Assembly (NCBI RefSeq): GCF_963583255.1
Contig: NC_084804.1
Location: forward strand, 26,663,061 to 26,727,060
Length of the DNA: 64,000 nucleotides
Source: Pyrus communis
Lineage: Eukaryota > Streptophyta > Magnoliopsida > Rosales > Rosaceae
Reading direction: 5' to 3'
In this document: piece after piece, positions 24,874-36,600 of the stretch
Position numbering within the stretch: the first letter of the stretch is position 1
How the letters are laid out: every line of letters begins with the position of its first letter
Notes under the pieces: generated by a model
The model's input: the letters and a program-made list of their open reading frames with translations, nothing else
Told to the model about the DNA's origin: nothing
Databases searched by the model: none
Made by a program: the position numbers and the translations under genes

Positions 24874-26045
24874 ATGACTCGTAGCTCTCGGCCTATTATA
24901 GAGAACATCTCCGACTTTGACGGTGATTTTGAACGCACTTTGAGGAGAACGAGGAGTCAACAAGAGCCACCACAACCTCCACCACAACCTGGGCTTGAAG
25001 AAGACGAAGTAGGTGTAGAAGAAAAGCCCACGGATCAGATTTTTGAAGAAGAACAAGGCATGGCAGCAGATAATAGAACCATCAAGGAGCTTTCGGCCTC
25101 GGGTTTGGATAATGCATTGCCTCTTTGTATCCAATACCCCACGGCTGCAGAGGGGAAGACTGAGGAATTTGAACTCAAATCCAGTTTGTTACACCATATT
25201 CCGAAGTTCCATGGCTTGTCTATGGAAGACCCCAACAAACACTTGAAGGAGTTCGAGGTGGTTTGTTCAAGCATGACCCCCGTCAATGTGGATGGGAGTA
25301 TATTGAAGATGAAGGCCTTTCCATTTTCACTTATGGACAAGGCCAAAGATTGGCTTTACGAACTAGCCCCGGGAACTGTGACTTCGTGGGAGAGTATGAA
25401 GCGTGCTTTCTTGGAGAAATTCTTCCCTACTTCGAGAGTGATTCTCCTACGGAAGAAAATTAGTGGTATTCAACAGAATCATGGTGAGACATTCCCGGCT
25501 TATTATGAGCGCTTCAAGGGCCTTGTAGCTTCATGTCCTCAACATCAAATGAAGGAGGAACTTCTCCTTCAATATTTCTATGAGGGCCTCCTTCCTATCG
25601 AACGTCAAATGCTTGATGCATCAGCGGGAGGAGCATTGGTGGACAAAACACCAAGGGATGCCAAGATTCTCATAGCCAACCGAGCGCTCAACGCTCAACA
25701 ATATGAAGGAGTGGGCCAAAGGGAAGCCCCACGGCAACAAAGTGTAAATGAGGTGAGTGCTATTTCTGAAATTCAATCACAACTTGCTAATCTTAATTCT
25801 CTTGTTTCTCAGGTTGTGATTGGTCCAAAAGCACAAGAACACCAAGTTTGTGGCGTGTGCTCAATTCAAGGGCATCCATCCGACAAGTGCCCTCAACTAA
25901 TCGAGAATGGTGGGTGGGAATCTGCCAATGCAATTGGTTTCCAAGGACAAAATCAAAACAACCCATACTCGAACACTTACAATGCCGGATGGAGGGACCA
26001 TCCAAACTTCAAATGGAGGGAGCCACAACAAGCTGCCCAACAAGG
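24874..26045 (+). pseudogene. B1 gag, C-terminally truncated and fused to integrase
   Basis: Encodes the first 390 residues of Athila-type gag and matches B2 except for one residue (V129 against E129). Acidic Pro/Gln-rich N-part (30-60), gag core with [17 protein letters not shown] (about 148-164), CCHC knuckle C326-C329-H334-C339. The capsid-like part would assemble particles and the knuckle bind RNA. At QAAQQGG the sequence passes out of frame into integrase at a shared CCAACAAGGAGG and stops at 26067. Protease, RT, RNase H and most of integrase are missing. Confidence 0.88.
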
Positions 26046-26597
26046 AGGGATTGGAGCTTACGTTTAGATGATGCACTGTGGGCATATCGTACGGCATACA
26101 AAACACCCATTGGGATGTCACCTTTTCGGCTCGTCTATGGTAAGCCATGTCATTTGCCCGTAGAGTTAGAGCACAAGGCACATTGGGCCGTGAAGATTTT
26201 CAACATGGACATAGATGCAGCGGGAGTTCATAGGAAGCTCCAATTGAATGAACTTGAGGAAATTCAGAATGAAGCCTATGAGAATGCCCGGATGTACAAA
26301 GCCAAGACCAAAGCATTCCATGATAAAATGATTCGAACCAAGACCTTCACAGTTGGGCAGAAAGTGTTACTTTTTAACTCTCGCCTACGTTTGTTTCCTG
26401 GTAAGTTGCGTTCTAAATGGATTGGCCCGTTTGTTGTTACTAATGTTTTCCCTCATGGTGCAGTGCAAATCAAAAGTTCAAGGACGCAGCAAGAATTCAA
26501 AGTGAATGGGCATCGATTGAAGCCCTATTACGAGATGTTTGAGGAGCATGTCGTGGAGGAGGTACCCCTCCATGCCGTGGAACCTAGTCAAGCTTAA
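26046..26597 (+). pseudogene. B1 integrase C-terminal part
   Basis: Starts at [19 protein letters not shown] and runs to the natural pol end ([12 protein letters not shown], stop 26595-26597). It contains the C-terminal GPY/F module ([16 protein letters not shown], about 26400-26450). It has no catalytic core and no start codon in frame with gag, so it is not expected to be made. About 47 bp at its start are also present, inverted, at the end of B2 (33664-33711). Confidence 0.88.
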
Positions 26598-27255
26598 ACG
26601 GAGGTACCGTCCGGCTGCAAGACGTAAAAGAAAGCGCTTCGTGGGAGGCAACCCATGCATCCGAATAGAGAAGAACTTGGAAACCCCTTTAAGAGACTTA
26701 TTTTTATTCCTTTCTTTTTCTTTACTGCCTTTACTTTGCTTTCTTTCTCGTATTTGTTTATTTGCTTGCTCTGTTGTGACTTTCTGCTTAAAACATTGAG
26801 GACAAAGTTTGATTTAAGTGTGGGGGGGTAAACAATTTGTATTTGCATGAATTTCGTGGGATTTATTCACCTATCACTTAGAATGTTGTTTCTTGCTGTT
26901 TTAAGCGTTTTTAGAGTATTTTAATGTGTTTTATAGTTTCTTGGTATAAAACTCCGAAAATTTGATAAAAAAAAAAAAAAAAAAAAAAAATCTTTTGAAA
27001 AACCCAAAAATATGTGTTTTTAGAGTCATTTGAGTCATTTTGGTGTTTGTTTGTTTCTTAGCGCTACTTGGGAGGCAACCCATGCATTCAACAAAGGAAG
27101 ACTTAGAAAGCACTCCAGATCCAGATTTCTAAAAAACTTTTCTCTTTGTTGCTATTTCGTTTCTGCCTTGTTAGGTTGTTTAGTTGTTATTGTTTGTTTG
27201 TTTATTAATTGTGTGAGTCTATGATTGTAACATTGAGAAAATGTTTGATTTATTG
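26598..27255 (+). other. B1 3' UTR, proximal part with a duplicated block
   Basis: Holds the standard UTR landmarks: GGAGGCAACCCATGCATCC (26644), TTGAGGACAAAGTTTGATTTAA (26797) and a PPT-like AAGTGTGGGGGGGTAA (26817), then an A run (26967-26990). A second GGAGGCAACCCATGCATTC begins at 27071. The segment about 27116-27255 is repeated at 29276-29416, so the antisense-gene module that follows is flanked by direct repeats of UTR. Confidence 0.8.
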
Positions 27256-27287
27256 ATAGGCACTGCTAAACAAAGAAAGATGGTGCT

Positions 27288-27995
27288 TCACAAAGGTTGT
27301 TTGCTTGAGGCCCCACTACGTGGCTTTACTCTTGGAGCAGAAGGCGTAGGAACAGAAGGCATCGGAGCGGAAGGCGTAGGAACAGAAGGCATCGGAGCGG
27401 AAGGCGTAGGAACAGAAGGCATCGGAGCGGGAGGCATCGAAGATAGAGCATTCCAGGCCTCAATACTTGGCCAAGCGCTGGATGAGCCAGGAAAAAGGTG
27501 CCTCTGGAGGAAAGACGAAAACCTTTGACGGTCACTGTGAATCCGACCTTCAGACTCTTGCAGCTCATCAAGCTTCCTCTTCATGCCCGTCGAATAGTTG
27601 TTTGCAAGCACGTGCAAACTTCTATTCTCATACTTCAGCTGCTGGATCTCCTGCTTGAGACTTTCCACCTCTGCCATCAATGATTCCACCTGACGGGAGC
27701 GGGCAAGCAGGCGTTGGCCCATGTTGGACACAGAACTCGCACACTGAACACTAAGTGCGAGGGACTCTTGAACGGCCAACTCATCGGACCGTCCTGACAG
27801 CAGCCTACTATCTTTCGGAGTGAGGAGGTTCCTAGCTACTATTGTAGCTGTTGTGGCGTCCTGCATCACGGAGTCTTCACCTGTGAGAGGACCGTTAGAA
27901 GAAAAGAAAGAAGGGCGCCATACGTTACCTTGACGAGGTGCGCCCGTATCACTGCTAAGGCTCAATTCCAAGCTAAGGTTCGATGAGTTTGCCAT
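27288..27995 (-). CDS. Antisense additional ORF, coiled-coil protein (235 aa)
   Basis: Unrecognised protein encoded against the element, between pol and the 3' LTR. It starts MANSSNLSLELSLSSD; the start is supported because J has the same methionine context. Residues about 100-160 (RQVESLMAEVESLKQEIQQL onward) have leucine heptads typical of a coiled coil. A Pro/Ser-rich tail contains the repeat APMPSVPTPS three times, from a 30-bp DNA repeat at about 27340-27430. No transmembrane segment or enzyme motif is visible. The J homologue (49780-50319) is collinear over about 180 codons without an indel, about 8% different in amino acids by eye, which suggests coding constraint. Extra sense or antisense ORFs at this position are known in plant Ty3/gypsy elements. 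Function unknown. Confidence 0.72.
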   Translation of the reverse strand: MANSSNLSLELSLSSDTGAPRQGNVWRPSFFSSNGPLTGEDSVMQDATTATIVARNLLTPKDSRLLSGRSDELAVQESLALSVQCASSVSNMGQRLLARSRQVESLMAEVESLKQEIQQLKYENRSLHVLANNYSTGMKRKLDELQESEGRIHSDRQRFSSFLQRHLFPGSSSAWPSIEAWNALSSMPPAPMPSVPTPSAPMPSVPTPSAPMPSVPTPSAPRVKPRSGASSKQPL

Positions 27996-28002
27996 TTTCT
28001 TT

Positions 28003-29275
28003 CAAAAGTGTTCAAAGAGAAGGGATGGAGTTAAATTTCAAAGGGCCGGAGTCGATTTTCAAGAATGGGAATTCTTCAGAGTGTGTGTGTTGGGGTGTTT
28101 GATAGCTCTATAAAAAGCCAAGGCGACGCGTCCCCCGATTCAAAGAGCCAGATTTTCCGGCGTAATTTAGGCGACGCTTTCTCGGCTTTTCAGAAACACG
28201 TGGAGGCCATCATCGCAACTACACCTCTTTAGCCGACAAGCGCAAAGTTCGGCGACGCTTTCTCTGCTTTTCAGAAAACGCGTGCAGCTTTGTCAAAAGG
28301 AGCCGCATCCGCACTACTACGTGTCGTTCAGAAAGCAAAGGGGCGTCGTTCAGAAATCGAAGGGGCGCCTGCTCAGAAATCGAAGAGGCGTCGTTCAGAT
28401 ATCGAAGAGACATTTGTCGACAAGGGTAAAAACACAGTACCACCACTTGATATTTTCTCTATATATGTCGACCTTCGTCTTTTATAGCAAGGCAAACCTG
28501 AAGAGAATGCCCAACTCTCCCTCACCTCTGAGGGCGCACTCCCAGCAAAGCCTTTCGAAATACTCAATTCTTTCTTCTTCCCCAAAGATGATACCAGATG
28601 CCTGGAGTACATATGACCCAGGAGGAAGCAGCACAACAAATACATGTGCTGATTCATTCACCGCTTCTTCAAAAGCAAAGGTATCTCATATCATCAAGGT
28701 CAAAAGCAAAAGTATCTCATATCATGCTCTTTCCCTGTCTTTTTCTTTGTCCTTGTTCTTACTCGCATGGCAAAGTAAAAGAAGCAATCAGCCGGCACTT
28801 GGAGTCAGTCTTCCGATCTGGAGCCAACTGCCTGGGATCTATTCCTGATTGCTTACCTAGCGTTGCTCTCGAGTAGTCATCTTCAACGGTTGATACACTT
28901 CCGGAGAAGGGACCACTTCTGCAAAGGGGAGCGAGTAAGGCAAGTGAAAATGATACATTGAAGCATGTGGAGACAAGCATAGGCTGAGTTATCCTCCAAC
29001 CCTTTTCAATACGAATTGGAAAGATTGAACAAAGAAACAGACCAAAGGGGTAAGCTCAGACCTTCGGGGAAGACCAAAAGAATCCTCCAGCCCAGTAGCA
29101 CAAAGGAAAATCAACAAGTGGAGGAGACCAAAAGATTCCTGCTGCCCAGTTCAAGAAGTAGCACAAAGGAAAATCAACGATGGGCAGAAACCAGTTCAAG
29201 AGTAAGCCTGTGGAATCACAAAGATCAAAGCCTCAATGCAATTACCAAACAGAAGATGGAATTTATACTCTATAA
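28003..29275. other. Captured non-retrotransposon segment upstream of the antisense ORF
   Basis: About 1.3 kb found only in B1 and J, not in the UTRs of A, C or I. Near 28171-28283 a block GGCGACGCTTTCTC...CAGAAA occurs twice about 80 bp apart. At about 28324-28412 are four degenerate units of about 23 bp (core TTCAGAAATCGAAG). TATCTCATATCAT is repeated near 28682 and 28718. A 60-70 bp unit (ACCAAAAGAATCCT ... AAGGAAAATCAAC) is present twice at 29080-29180 but once in J. Plus-strand frames here differ between copies, so I do not call them genes. It may be a host promoter or gene flank taken up with the antisense ORF. Confidence 0.6.
28105..28202 (-). promoter_or_regulatory. Putative promoter of the antisense ORF (TATA-like and G-box)
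   Basis: On the minus strand a TATA-like CTTTTTATAGAG (28117-28106) lies about 115 bp before the ATG, and a G-box CACGTG (28197-28202) about 85 bp further up. Both are conserved before the J copy (50432-50443 and about 50564). The same AT-rich box read on the plus strand is CTATAAAAAG, so transcription in the opposite direction is also possible. Confidence 0.5.
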
Positions 29276-30279
29276 CCAGATTTGCGTCTCTAAACTCTTC
29301 TCTTTGTTAATTACATTATGCCATGTTTAGTATGTTTAAGTGCTTTTTGTGTATTTACTTATGCTTTGTGTGAATCTATGCTTAAAACATTGAGGACAAT
29401 GTTTGATTTAAGTGTGGGGAGGTAACTAAGTATATTTGATGCAAATTCGTTGGATTTTATCACCTATCACTTCACATGTTGTTTCTCACTGTTTTAAAAC
29501 TGTTTTAGTGTGTTTTGTCTTAAAAATTCGAAAATCCCATAAAAATTTGAAAAATTGTTTTGAAAAACCCAAAAAGAGTTGTTTTAAAGTTGTTTTTGTG
29601 TGTGTGTTTGTGTCTTAGGATACCTTCCAACACAATGATAAGGATTTGGTTTGTAATTGCATGACTGTTAAAAAGAGTTATAAACATAGAGAAAAGTTTG
29701 ATTTACTCTTGGTATATGCTTGGTTATGGTTATAATGTATGACTTCACATGCAATCATAAAAGAAAATTTAGTTTTTGTAACATGCCTGAAGGAAGGAAC
29801 TCAAACAAATGCTACAACCCTGAGAGACTTGAGCCTATAACGTTCTTTGGAGAGTATAATCTGTGATTTCTTGTTTTCTAAAATCGTTGCATGATCTCAT
29901 TATTCTTTGCTTGGTTACTGCTTAGAAGGCGTTTCATCATATAGTTCCAAATGCTAGAACTCATGCCCATTTCATTCAAAGCATGTTATTGATTTGCATA
30001 ACATATATCAAGATGAAGTTGTGTAGTTGCCACCATAGCCAAATAGCCTCGCTTCCCATATTTCGTATATGTTGTAAGTTTTTCCCCCGTTGAGCCATGT
30101 TAACCCATGTTCTTTGTTAACCCACTTTATCTTCACCTAACCTAGAATATGACCGTCCTTACCCTTGTTCTTAAAAGATAGTGAGCATAACTTAATTGAA
30201 TTCCTTTTGAGTTACATTATGAAAGAAAATAAGTGTGGGGGAGAGAATGTTTAAGTGTTTTTGTTTTGAGATTCAAAAG

Positions 30280-30319
<40 letters not shown>

Positions 30320-31069
30320 GAATAAGTGATTGAAGAAAGGTTCCAAAACACCAATTCTGGGCGTAAATTGTCTAAATTCTCCCTTTTTGTTCAAAAGTTG
30401 AGTTTTCATTCAAAAGTGAATTCTAAGTTGATTCAAATGCATGCTCACTATTTCTTTAAGAACCTTTGTTTTCCATATCCCTTCTTTGTTATCCACATAC
30501 CCCAAGCCCCGTTACAACCCTTGACTTCTATCTTGAGTGTTGTGTATTTCAATTTGTGGAGTTTGAACTTGGTATGAGCTTATGGTGTCACTGGTTCTCG
30601 CGTCTAAGTAGTAGCATTCCATTCATGAGATCATATCTAAACTTGATTATTAACTCCAGAATTTGCGTTCTTTGTGATACATATATGTGAATGTCGTTTT
30701 CATGTTTACATCAATCTTCTCACATATGACTAGATTAGGGTGTGTAGTTAGAAAATCTGAGTAAAAAATTGAGTGCATATCTTGAAAGAAATTGAGCAAA
30801 TTCTCTAAGGCATGTTACTACATTCAAAACATGGTTTTAAATGCTTAATTGTGAACTAGTATATGGTGACTATGATTAAGAATGTACTTAAGTGTGAAGA
30901 TGACTAAAATCTGTGAGAATGATGATTTTTAACATGTCATGTGCATTGGAAATCCCTAAGACGGTTGTTGGAAGGTTTAGGTTGTGTTTTACGTGTTTAG
31001 TGTCGTTTTGTTTATTCGTTTTTATTCTGTTTTGCTCGAGGACTAGCAAAAGCTAAGTGTGGGGGTATT
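29276..31069 (+). other. B1 3' UTR, distal part, with PPT
   Basis: Homologous to the UTRs of C and A. TTGAGGACAATGTTTG (29390), PPT-like AAGTGTGGGGAGGTAA (29410), a second PPT-like AAGTGTGGGGGAGAG (about 30231), a 40-base A run (about 30271-30311), GCTCGAGGACTAGCAAAAGC (31033) and the true PPT AAGTGTGGGGGTATT (31055-31069) next to the LTR. No gene seen. Confidence 0.85.
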
Positions 31070-33647
31070 TGATAGGAGCATATTCATGCGACTTAAATGG
31101 CTTGTTCTCGTGTATTTACGTTATGTTTCTCTCGTTATTTTAGTCCTTTATGCTTCTTTTGTGTGTTTTCAGGTTCTAAGGGCCTAGGGAGCAAGTAAGT
31201 GCATTTTGAGGCCATTTGGAGCATTTTTGGGCATGGATTGGATAGCTTATCCATGGAGCCAAGAGGATGGACGAATTTGAAGGCCTTGTATGCACTTGAA
31301 GACACAAAACAATGGCCCTAACCCAATCACATAACACATTATGCCATACAAACCAACCTATTTTAGGCCCATTCTATGTACTTAAACCCTAGCCCTTTAA
31401 ACTAGTTCATTTATCACTTATCAAACCATTCACTTATCACTCACCACATATCATTCACTTATCACTTAACATATCATTCATTTATTTCACTTCCATACTC
31501 CTCTTAATTCCACATGCATTCTCACACATGCACATCATTCACTCACATTTCCACCATTCATTCTTTATTCCTTTCCAAACATCTCACATGCATTTCTTCA
31601 TTATTTCCTAACCCTACATGCATTATTTATTGCATCTTCACATGCATTCACACACACTTTACACATTCAAACCGTGAGCTCCCATTCCTATATGCCATTT
31701 TCAGATTTCCACCCACTAACCTAGTCATCAACACATGCACTTCCACCTTTCATCCACAATGATTCATGATTCATTCACTTTGCATCCTTTAATTCAATCA
31801 CATACTTTCCCATTGTATAATACATCCACATGCATCTTTAACCAACAAACATTACAATCACATGCATTCACACACCATCTTCCCTTTTACAAAACACATT
31901 GCCGTGCCTTCCCTTCACAATTTCAGCTTTCCTCCTTTTAATTCCACATGCATTCACTTCATCATTACACCACCACTCATTCTTTAAATCCACATGCACA
32001 TTCAATCATTCATTCAAGCCCCCTTGTGCCATGTTTCACCCTTTGTTCCCACCTATCACATGCATCATCATCAAATAAACTCTAATTGCCGTGGGTTCCC
32101 TTTGCTCCCCTTATGCAATTCCAGTTTTCACATGTGTCCTAGCTGTTTTTCCATCATTCCTCCACACAAATGCTTAAACAAACAGCCATATGTTCCCTCC
32201 ACTACCCCTATAAATACCCTAGCATTCATTCATTCACTCCCCATTCAATTCATATCTCATATTTCCATTCACAACACTTCACACAACACAAATACACATC
32301 CATTGCCGCAATTCCCCTTCCATTTTCTGTGCAGTTTTTCTCCTTCATTGCAGCCACTATCCAACCACTTCCCATCCCTCCAAAACACTTCACATAATCC
32401 CCAAAGCTCACCTTAGACCTTGTGCTACAACAACGAGGAAGAAAAGAGTGCCTAAACGTTCATACAATTCAAGTTTGAGTTGTTGGAATGTTTAGGTGTT
32501 TCTTTGATTTCAAAGTTTAAATTTAATTCTCTTTGTTTTGTACGTATGAGAAAGGAAGAGAAGAGTGCCTAAACGTTCATACAATTCACGTTTGAGTTGT
32601 TGGAATGTTTAGGTGTTTCTTTGATTTCAAAGTTATGAGGAACTAAACCCCCTTTAGCTAGGGGGTGATTCGAAACTATGTTTATATTTGCAATTTGAAT
32701 TGATTACGTTTGGTTGGAATTTCATAAGTTGTGGATTCAATTCGTTTAACTGTTTGATTGATAACTTATTTATGTATGTTCATTGAGATTGCAAGCTTAA
32801 TTTTCATGCATAAATATGACGCTAGAATATAAGTGAATTTCACCTAATCGTTATGAACTTATATTCACAAGTAGCGGAGGTTGCTTATAAACAATCGCGT
32901 TAAACGAATTCTTGGCATAAGTTTCATGCGTATTCCATAGTAACGAATGCCTCGTCGATGTTTATGATTTCCGTTGAACTTAATGATCTTTGTTGAATGT
33001 CTCTATCATGCGTATTCCATAGTTAGGGACTTTGATTAAGAATAATTTGGTTGTAATGCGTATTCCATTCAATCCAACAAATTTAGGGAAATCTGAAAGT
33101 TAATCTAAGCGGATCTAATTAACTTGGAGCACTGAGTTTCACAACTTATCGAAAGACCAACTGAGAATCAATTTTGTTTGCAAGTGTAACATGTGTGGAG
33201 AAGAACCCCTTGGCTATTCCATCATCCATATTTTCATCACATTCATATTTACATTTTGCCTTTAATTATATTCTGTCTTTTTAATTTAATATCGTCCAAC
33301 CACAATTCCCCCCCCCCTATTTTGTTAAGTCTTAATCATTCGTATTTGTTTTATTTTTGTATCTTTAAGCTTTTGGAGTCATAAACAATTGCAAATTCGT
33401 CTAAATCAAGTTCTAGCTTCTATTTGAGTCAATTTGATTGTTTTAGACAATTTGAGTTTTTCAAAGCCTTTCTGAGTCATAGTAGTCTTGTTAAGAGTAT
33501 GTTAATTTAGTTTTTATGTTTTTAAGTCAATTTAGAAGGTTTTAGCAAGCCCTCCTAATCCCCGGTCTAGAACGATCCCTCACTTATCCATTCTACTACA
33601 ATTGTCCAACGAGGGTTTAATTTGAGTGTCAAGTAAATCTCGCACCA
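31070..33647 (+). mobile_element. LTR of B1, full length, followed by a PBS piece
   Basis: 2578 bp from TGATAGGAGCATATT to CTCGCACCA. It has a PPT on its left, as a 3' LTR should, but spacer AATTT and a PBS piece on its right, as a 5' LTR would. RY-rich U3 (31511-32060), TATA 32209-32216, the 46-bp dyad twice (32451-32496, 32568-32613). Open frames at 31514-32416 are U3/R sequence and not genes. Confidence 0.9.
32209..32216 (+). promoter_or_regulatory. Putative TATA box of the B1 LTR
   Basis: TATAAATA in the same context as at 8360. It lies inside the 1379-bp stretch that is missing from the B2 LTR. Confidence 0.6.
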
Positions 33648-33652
33648 AATTT

Positions 33653-33666
33653 TGGCGCCATTGCCG
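33653..33666 (+). other. PBS fragment at the head-to-head junction
   Basis: TGGCGCCATTGCCG, the first 14 bases of the tRNA-Asp PBS with one G-to-A change. It merges into reversed integrase (TGCCGTACGATATG) through the shared TGCCG at 33662-33666. Confidence 0.85.
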
Positions 33667-36600
33667 TACGATATGCCCACAGTGCATCATCTAAACGTAA
33701 GCTCCAATCCCTCCTTGTTGGTCCAACGGTTTTCTCCAAAATTTGTTTTATTTCTCGGTTAGACACCTCGGCTTGGCCATTTGTTTGAGGATGGTAAGGT
33801 GTGGAGACCTTATGGTTGACATGGTACTTTCTTAGCAACGCCTCAATGGTCCGATTGCAAAAGTGAGACCCTCCATCACTTATGATTACTCTCGGCATTC
33901 CAAACCTAGCAAAAATGTTAGTTTTCACGAAATCTGCAACCACCTTAGAATCGTTAGTACGGGTGGCTTTTGCTTCCACCCATTTAGAAACATAATCAAC
34001 GGCTAGCAAGATATAAGTGAAACCATAAGATGGAGGGAAAGGGCCCATGAAATCAATGCCCCAAACATCAAAAATTTCAACATTAAAGACAGGGGTTTGC
34101 GGCATTTGGTCCTTGGTACCTATGTTACCCATTCGTTGGCAACGATCACAAGACATACAAAAGGTTCTAGCATCCCTAAATATAGTCGGCCAATAAAAAC
34201 CACACTCTAAAACCTTGAGGGCAGTGCGTTGTGTGCCAAAATGACCACCACATGCATATGTGTGACAAAAGCTTAGAATTGAGTGAAATTCATAATCATG
34301 CACACATCTACGTATAATTTGATCTGAGCAATACTTCCACAAATAAGGGTCATCCCAAACATAGAAACGTGCATCATTTTTAAGCTTATCACGTTGGTGC
34401 TTGTTTAGTTCATTTGGAATTTGTTTAGCCACCAAGTAATTCACTAAATCTGCATACCATGGTTCACTTACCTCAATGGAAAGCAGCTGCTCATCGGGAA
34501 AAGTTTCAGGGATAGGTACGGCATGTTCATGCTCCTCATGGATCATTGGGCTTAAATGGTCAGCCACTACATTCTCGCTTCCTTTCTTATCCCGGATTTC
34601 AATATCAAATTCTTGAAGAAGAAGAATCCAACGGATAAGCCTCGGCTTTGCTTCCTTTTTCGTGAGCAAGTACCTCAAAGCTGCATGATCAGAATAAACG
34701 ATTATTTTAGTACCAATTAAATATGAACGGAATTTATCTAAAGCAAAAACCACAGCTAGAAGTTCTTTTTCCGTCGTGCAGTAGTTCAATTGGGCATCAT
34801 TGAGAGTCCGAGAGGCATAGTATATGACATGCGGCCGCTTGTCTCTTCTTTGTCCTAGAACAGCTCCTAATGCATAGTCGGATGCATCGCACATGAGCTC
34901 GAACGGAAGGCTCCAATCTGGAGGTACAATAATGGGGGCTGAGACTAGCTTCTCCTTGAGTTGGTTAAATGCCGAATTACACTCTTCATCAAACTTGAAT
35001 GTCACATCTTTTTGAAGCAATCGGCAAAGAGGGTTGGACATCTTGGAGAAGTCCTTGATAAAACGCCTATAGAACCCTGCATGGCCAAGAAACGAACGTA
35101 CCTCTCTAACCGAAGTAGGAGAGGGTAAGTGACGTACAAGGTCTATTTTTGATTTATCTACTTCAATTCCTTTTTCTGAAACAATATGTCCTAAAACTAT
35201 ACCTTGTTTCACCATAAAGTGACATTTCTCCCAATTCAAGACAAGGTTAGTTTCAACACATCGTTTCAAAATTAAGGTCAGATTATCCAAGCAATTATCA
35301 AATGAACTCCCAAATACACTGAAATCATCCATGAAAACCTCAATGATCTTTTCAACAAAATCGGAAAATATACTTACCATACACCTTTGGAAAGTGGCCG
35401 GTGCGTTGCATAAGCCAAATGGCATGCGACGATAAGCAAATGTTCCAAAGGGACATGTGAATGTGGTCTTCTCTTGATCATCCGGGGCTATCACAATTTG
35501 GTTATATCCAGAGTATCCATCAAGAAAACAGTAAAAAGCATGACCGGCTAACCTTTCGAGCATCTGGTCGATGAATGGCAAAGGAAAGTGATCTTTCCTA
35601 GTCATGGCATTTAGCTTCCGGTAATCGATACATACTCGCCATCCAGTCTGAATGCGTGTAGGCATGAGCTCATTCTCATCATTCTTGATAACAGTTACTC
35701 CGGACTTCTTGGGAACGACTTGAACTGGAGAGACCCAACGGCTATCGGAGATAGGGTAGATCACTCCGCAATCCAAAAGTTTGATTATTTCCTTCTTCAC
35801 CACTTCCATCATCGGAGGGTTGAGATGCCGTTGAGCCTCTCGAGTTGGTTTAGCCCCCTCCTCAAGAAGTATACGGTGCATGCATGTGGTAGGGCTTATT
35901 CCTTTAATGTCGGCCAAAGTCCACCCTATGGCCGTTTTGTGCTCTCGCAGCATCCTCACAAGCTTCTCCTCCTCCATTGCCGTGAGACTTGATGAAATGA
36001 TGACGGGCAATGTTTCGCCTTTTCCCAAAAACACATACTTCAAATGGTCCGGCAACGGCTTAAGTTCAAGCGATGGTGCCTGAACAACAGAAGGTAGCAT
36101 CTTAGTGGAAACTGAATTTGAAAGTGAGAGTGGAATCTTACCATATTGTTGTGGCAATGACTCAAGGGCTGCCACAACCTCAATTATTTCTTCACTAGAA
36201 CCCATTGCAAAGAATTCCTCCTCCTTGCCGTGGCCTTGCATTGGCCCAAATCCTTCATTTTTGCGCTCTATGGCCCTAGTGATGGTTGTTTCCAGGGCGT
36301 CCTCGTTCAATTCTTCAAGGTATACCTGCGCCAAAGAATCGATAACATCAATGGAAAAACAAGAATGGTCATCAACGGGATATCTCATAGTTTCAGAAAT
36401 ATTAAAATCAATCACTTCCCCATCGAATTCCATTGTCAAGGTGCCTTTGTATACATCAATCTTCGTTCGGGCCGTCTTCATGAATGGCCTACCAAGGAGA
36501 ATCGGCAAAGATGTAGAATGGGCTGAATCCTCCATGTCTAGGACGTAGAAATCAGCCGGAAAAATTAAATGGTTCACCTGCACAAGCACATCCTCCAAAA

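Noticed and set aside
28282..28848. 188-codon plus-strand frame in the captured module
   Set aside because: In J the same stretch is split into different frames and the shared part overlaps other open frames. It looks non-coding.
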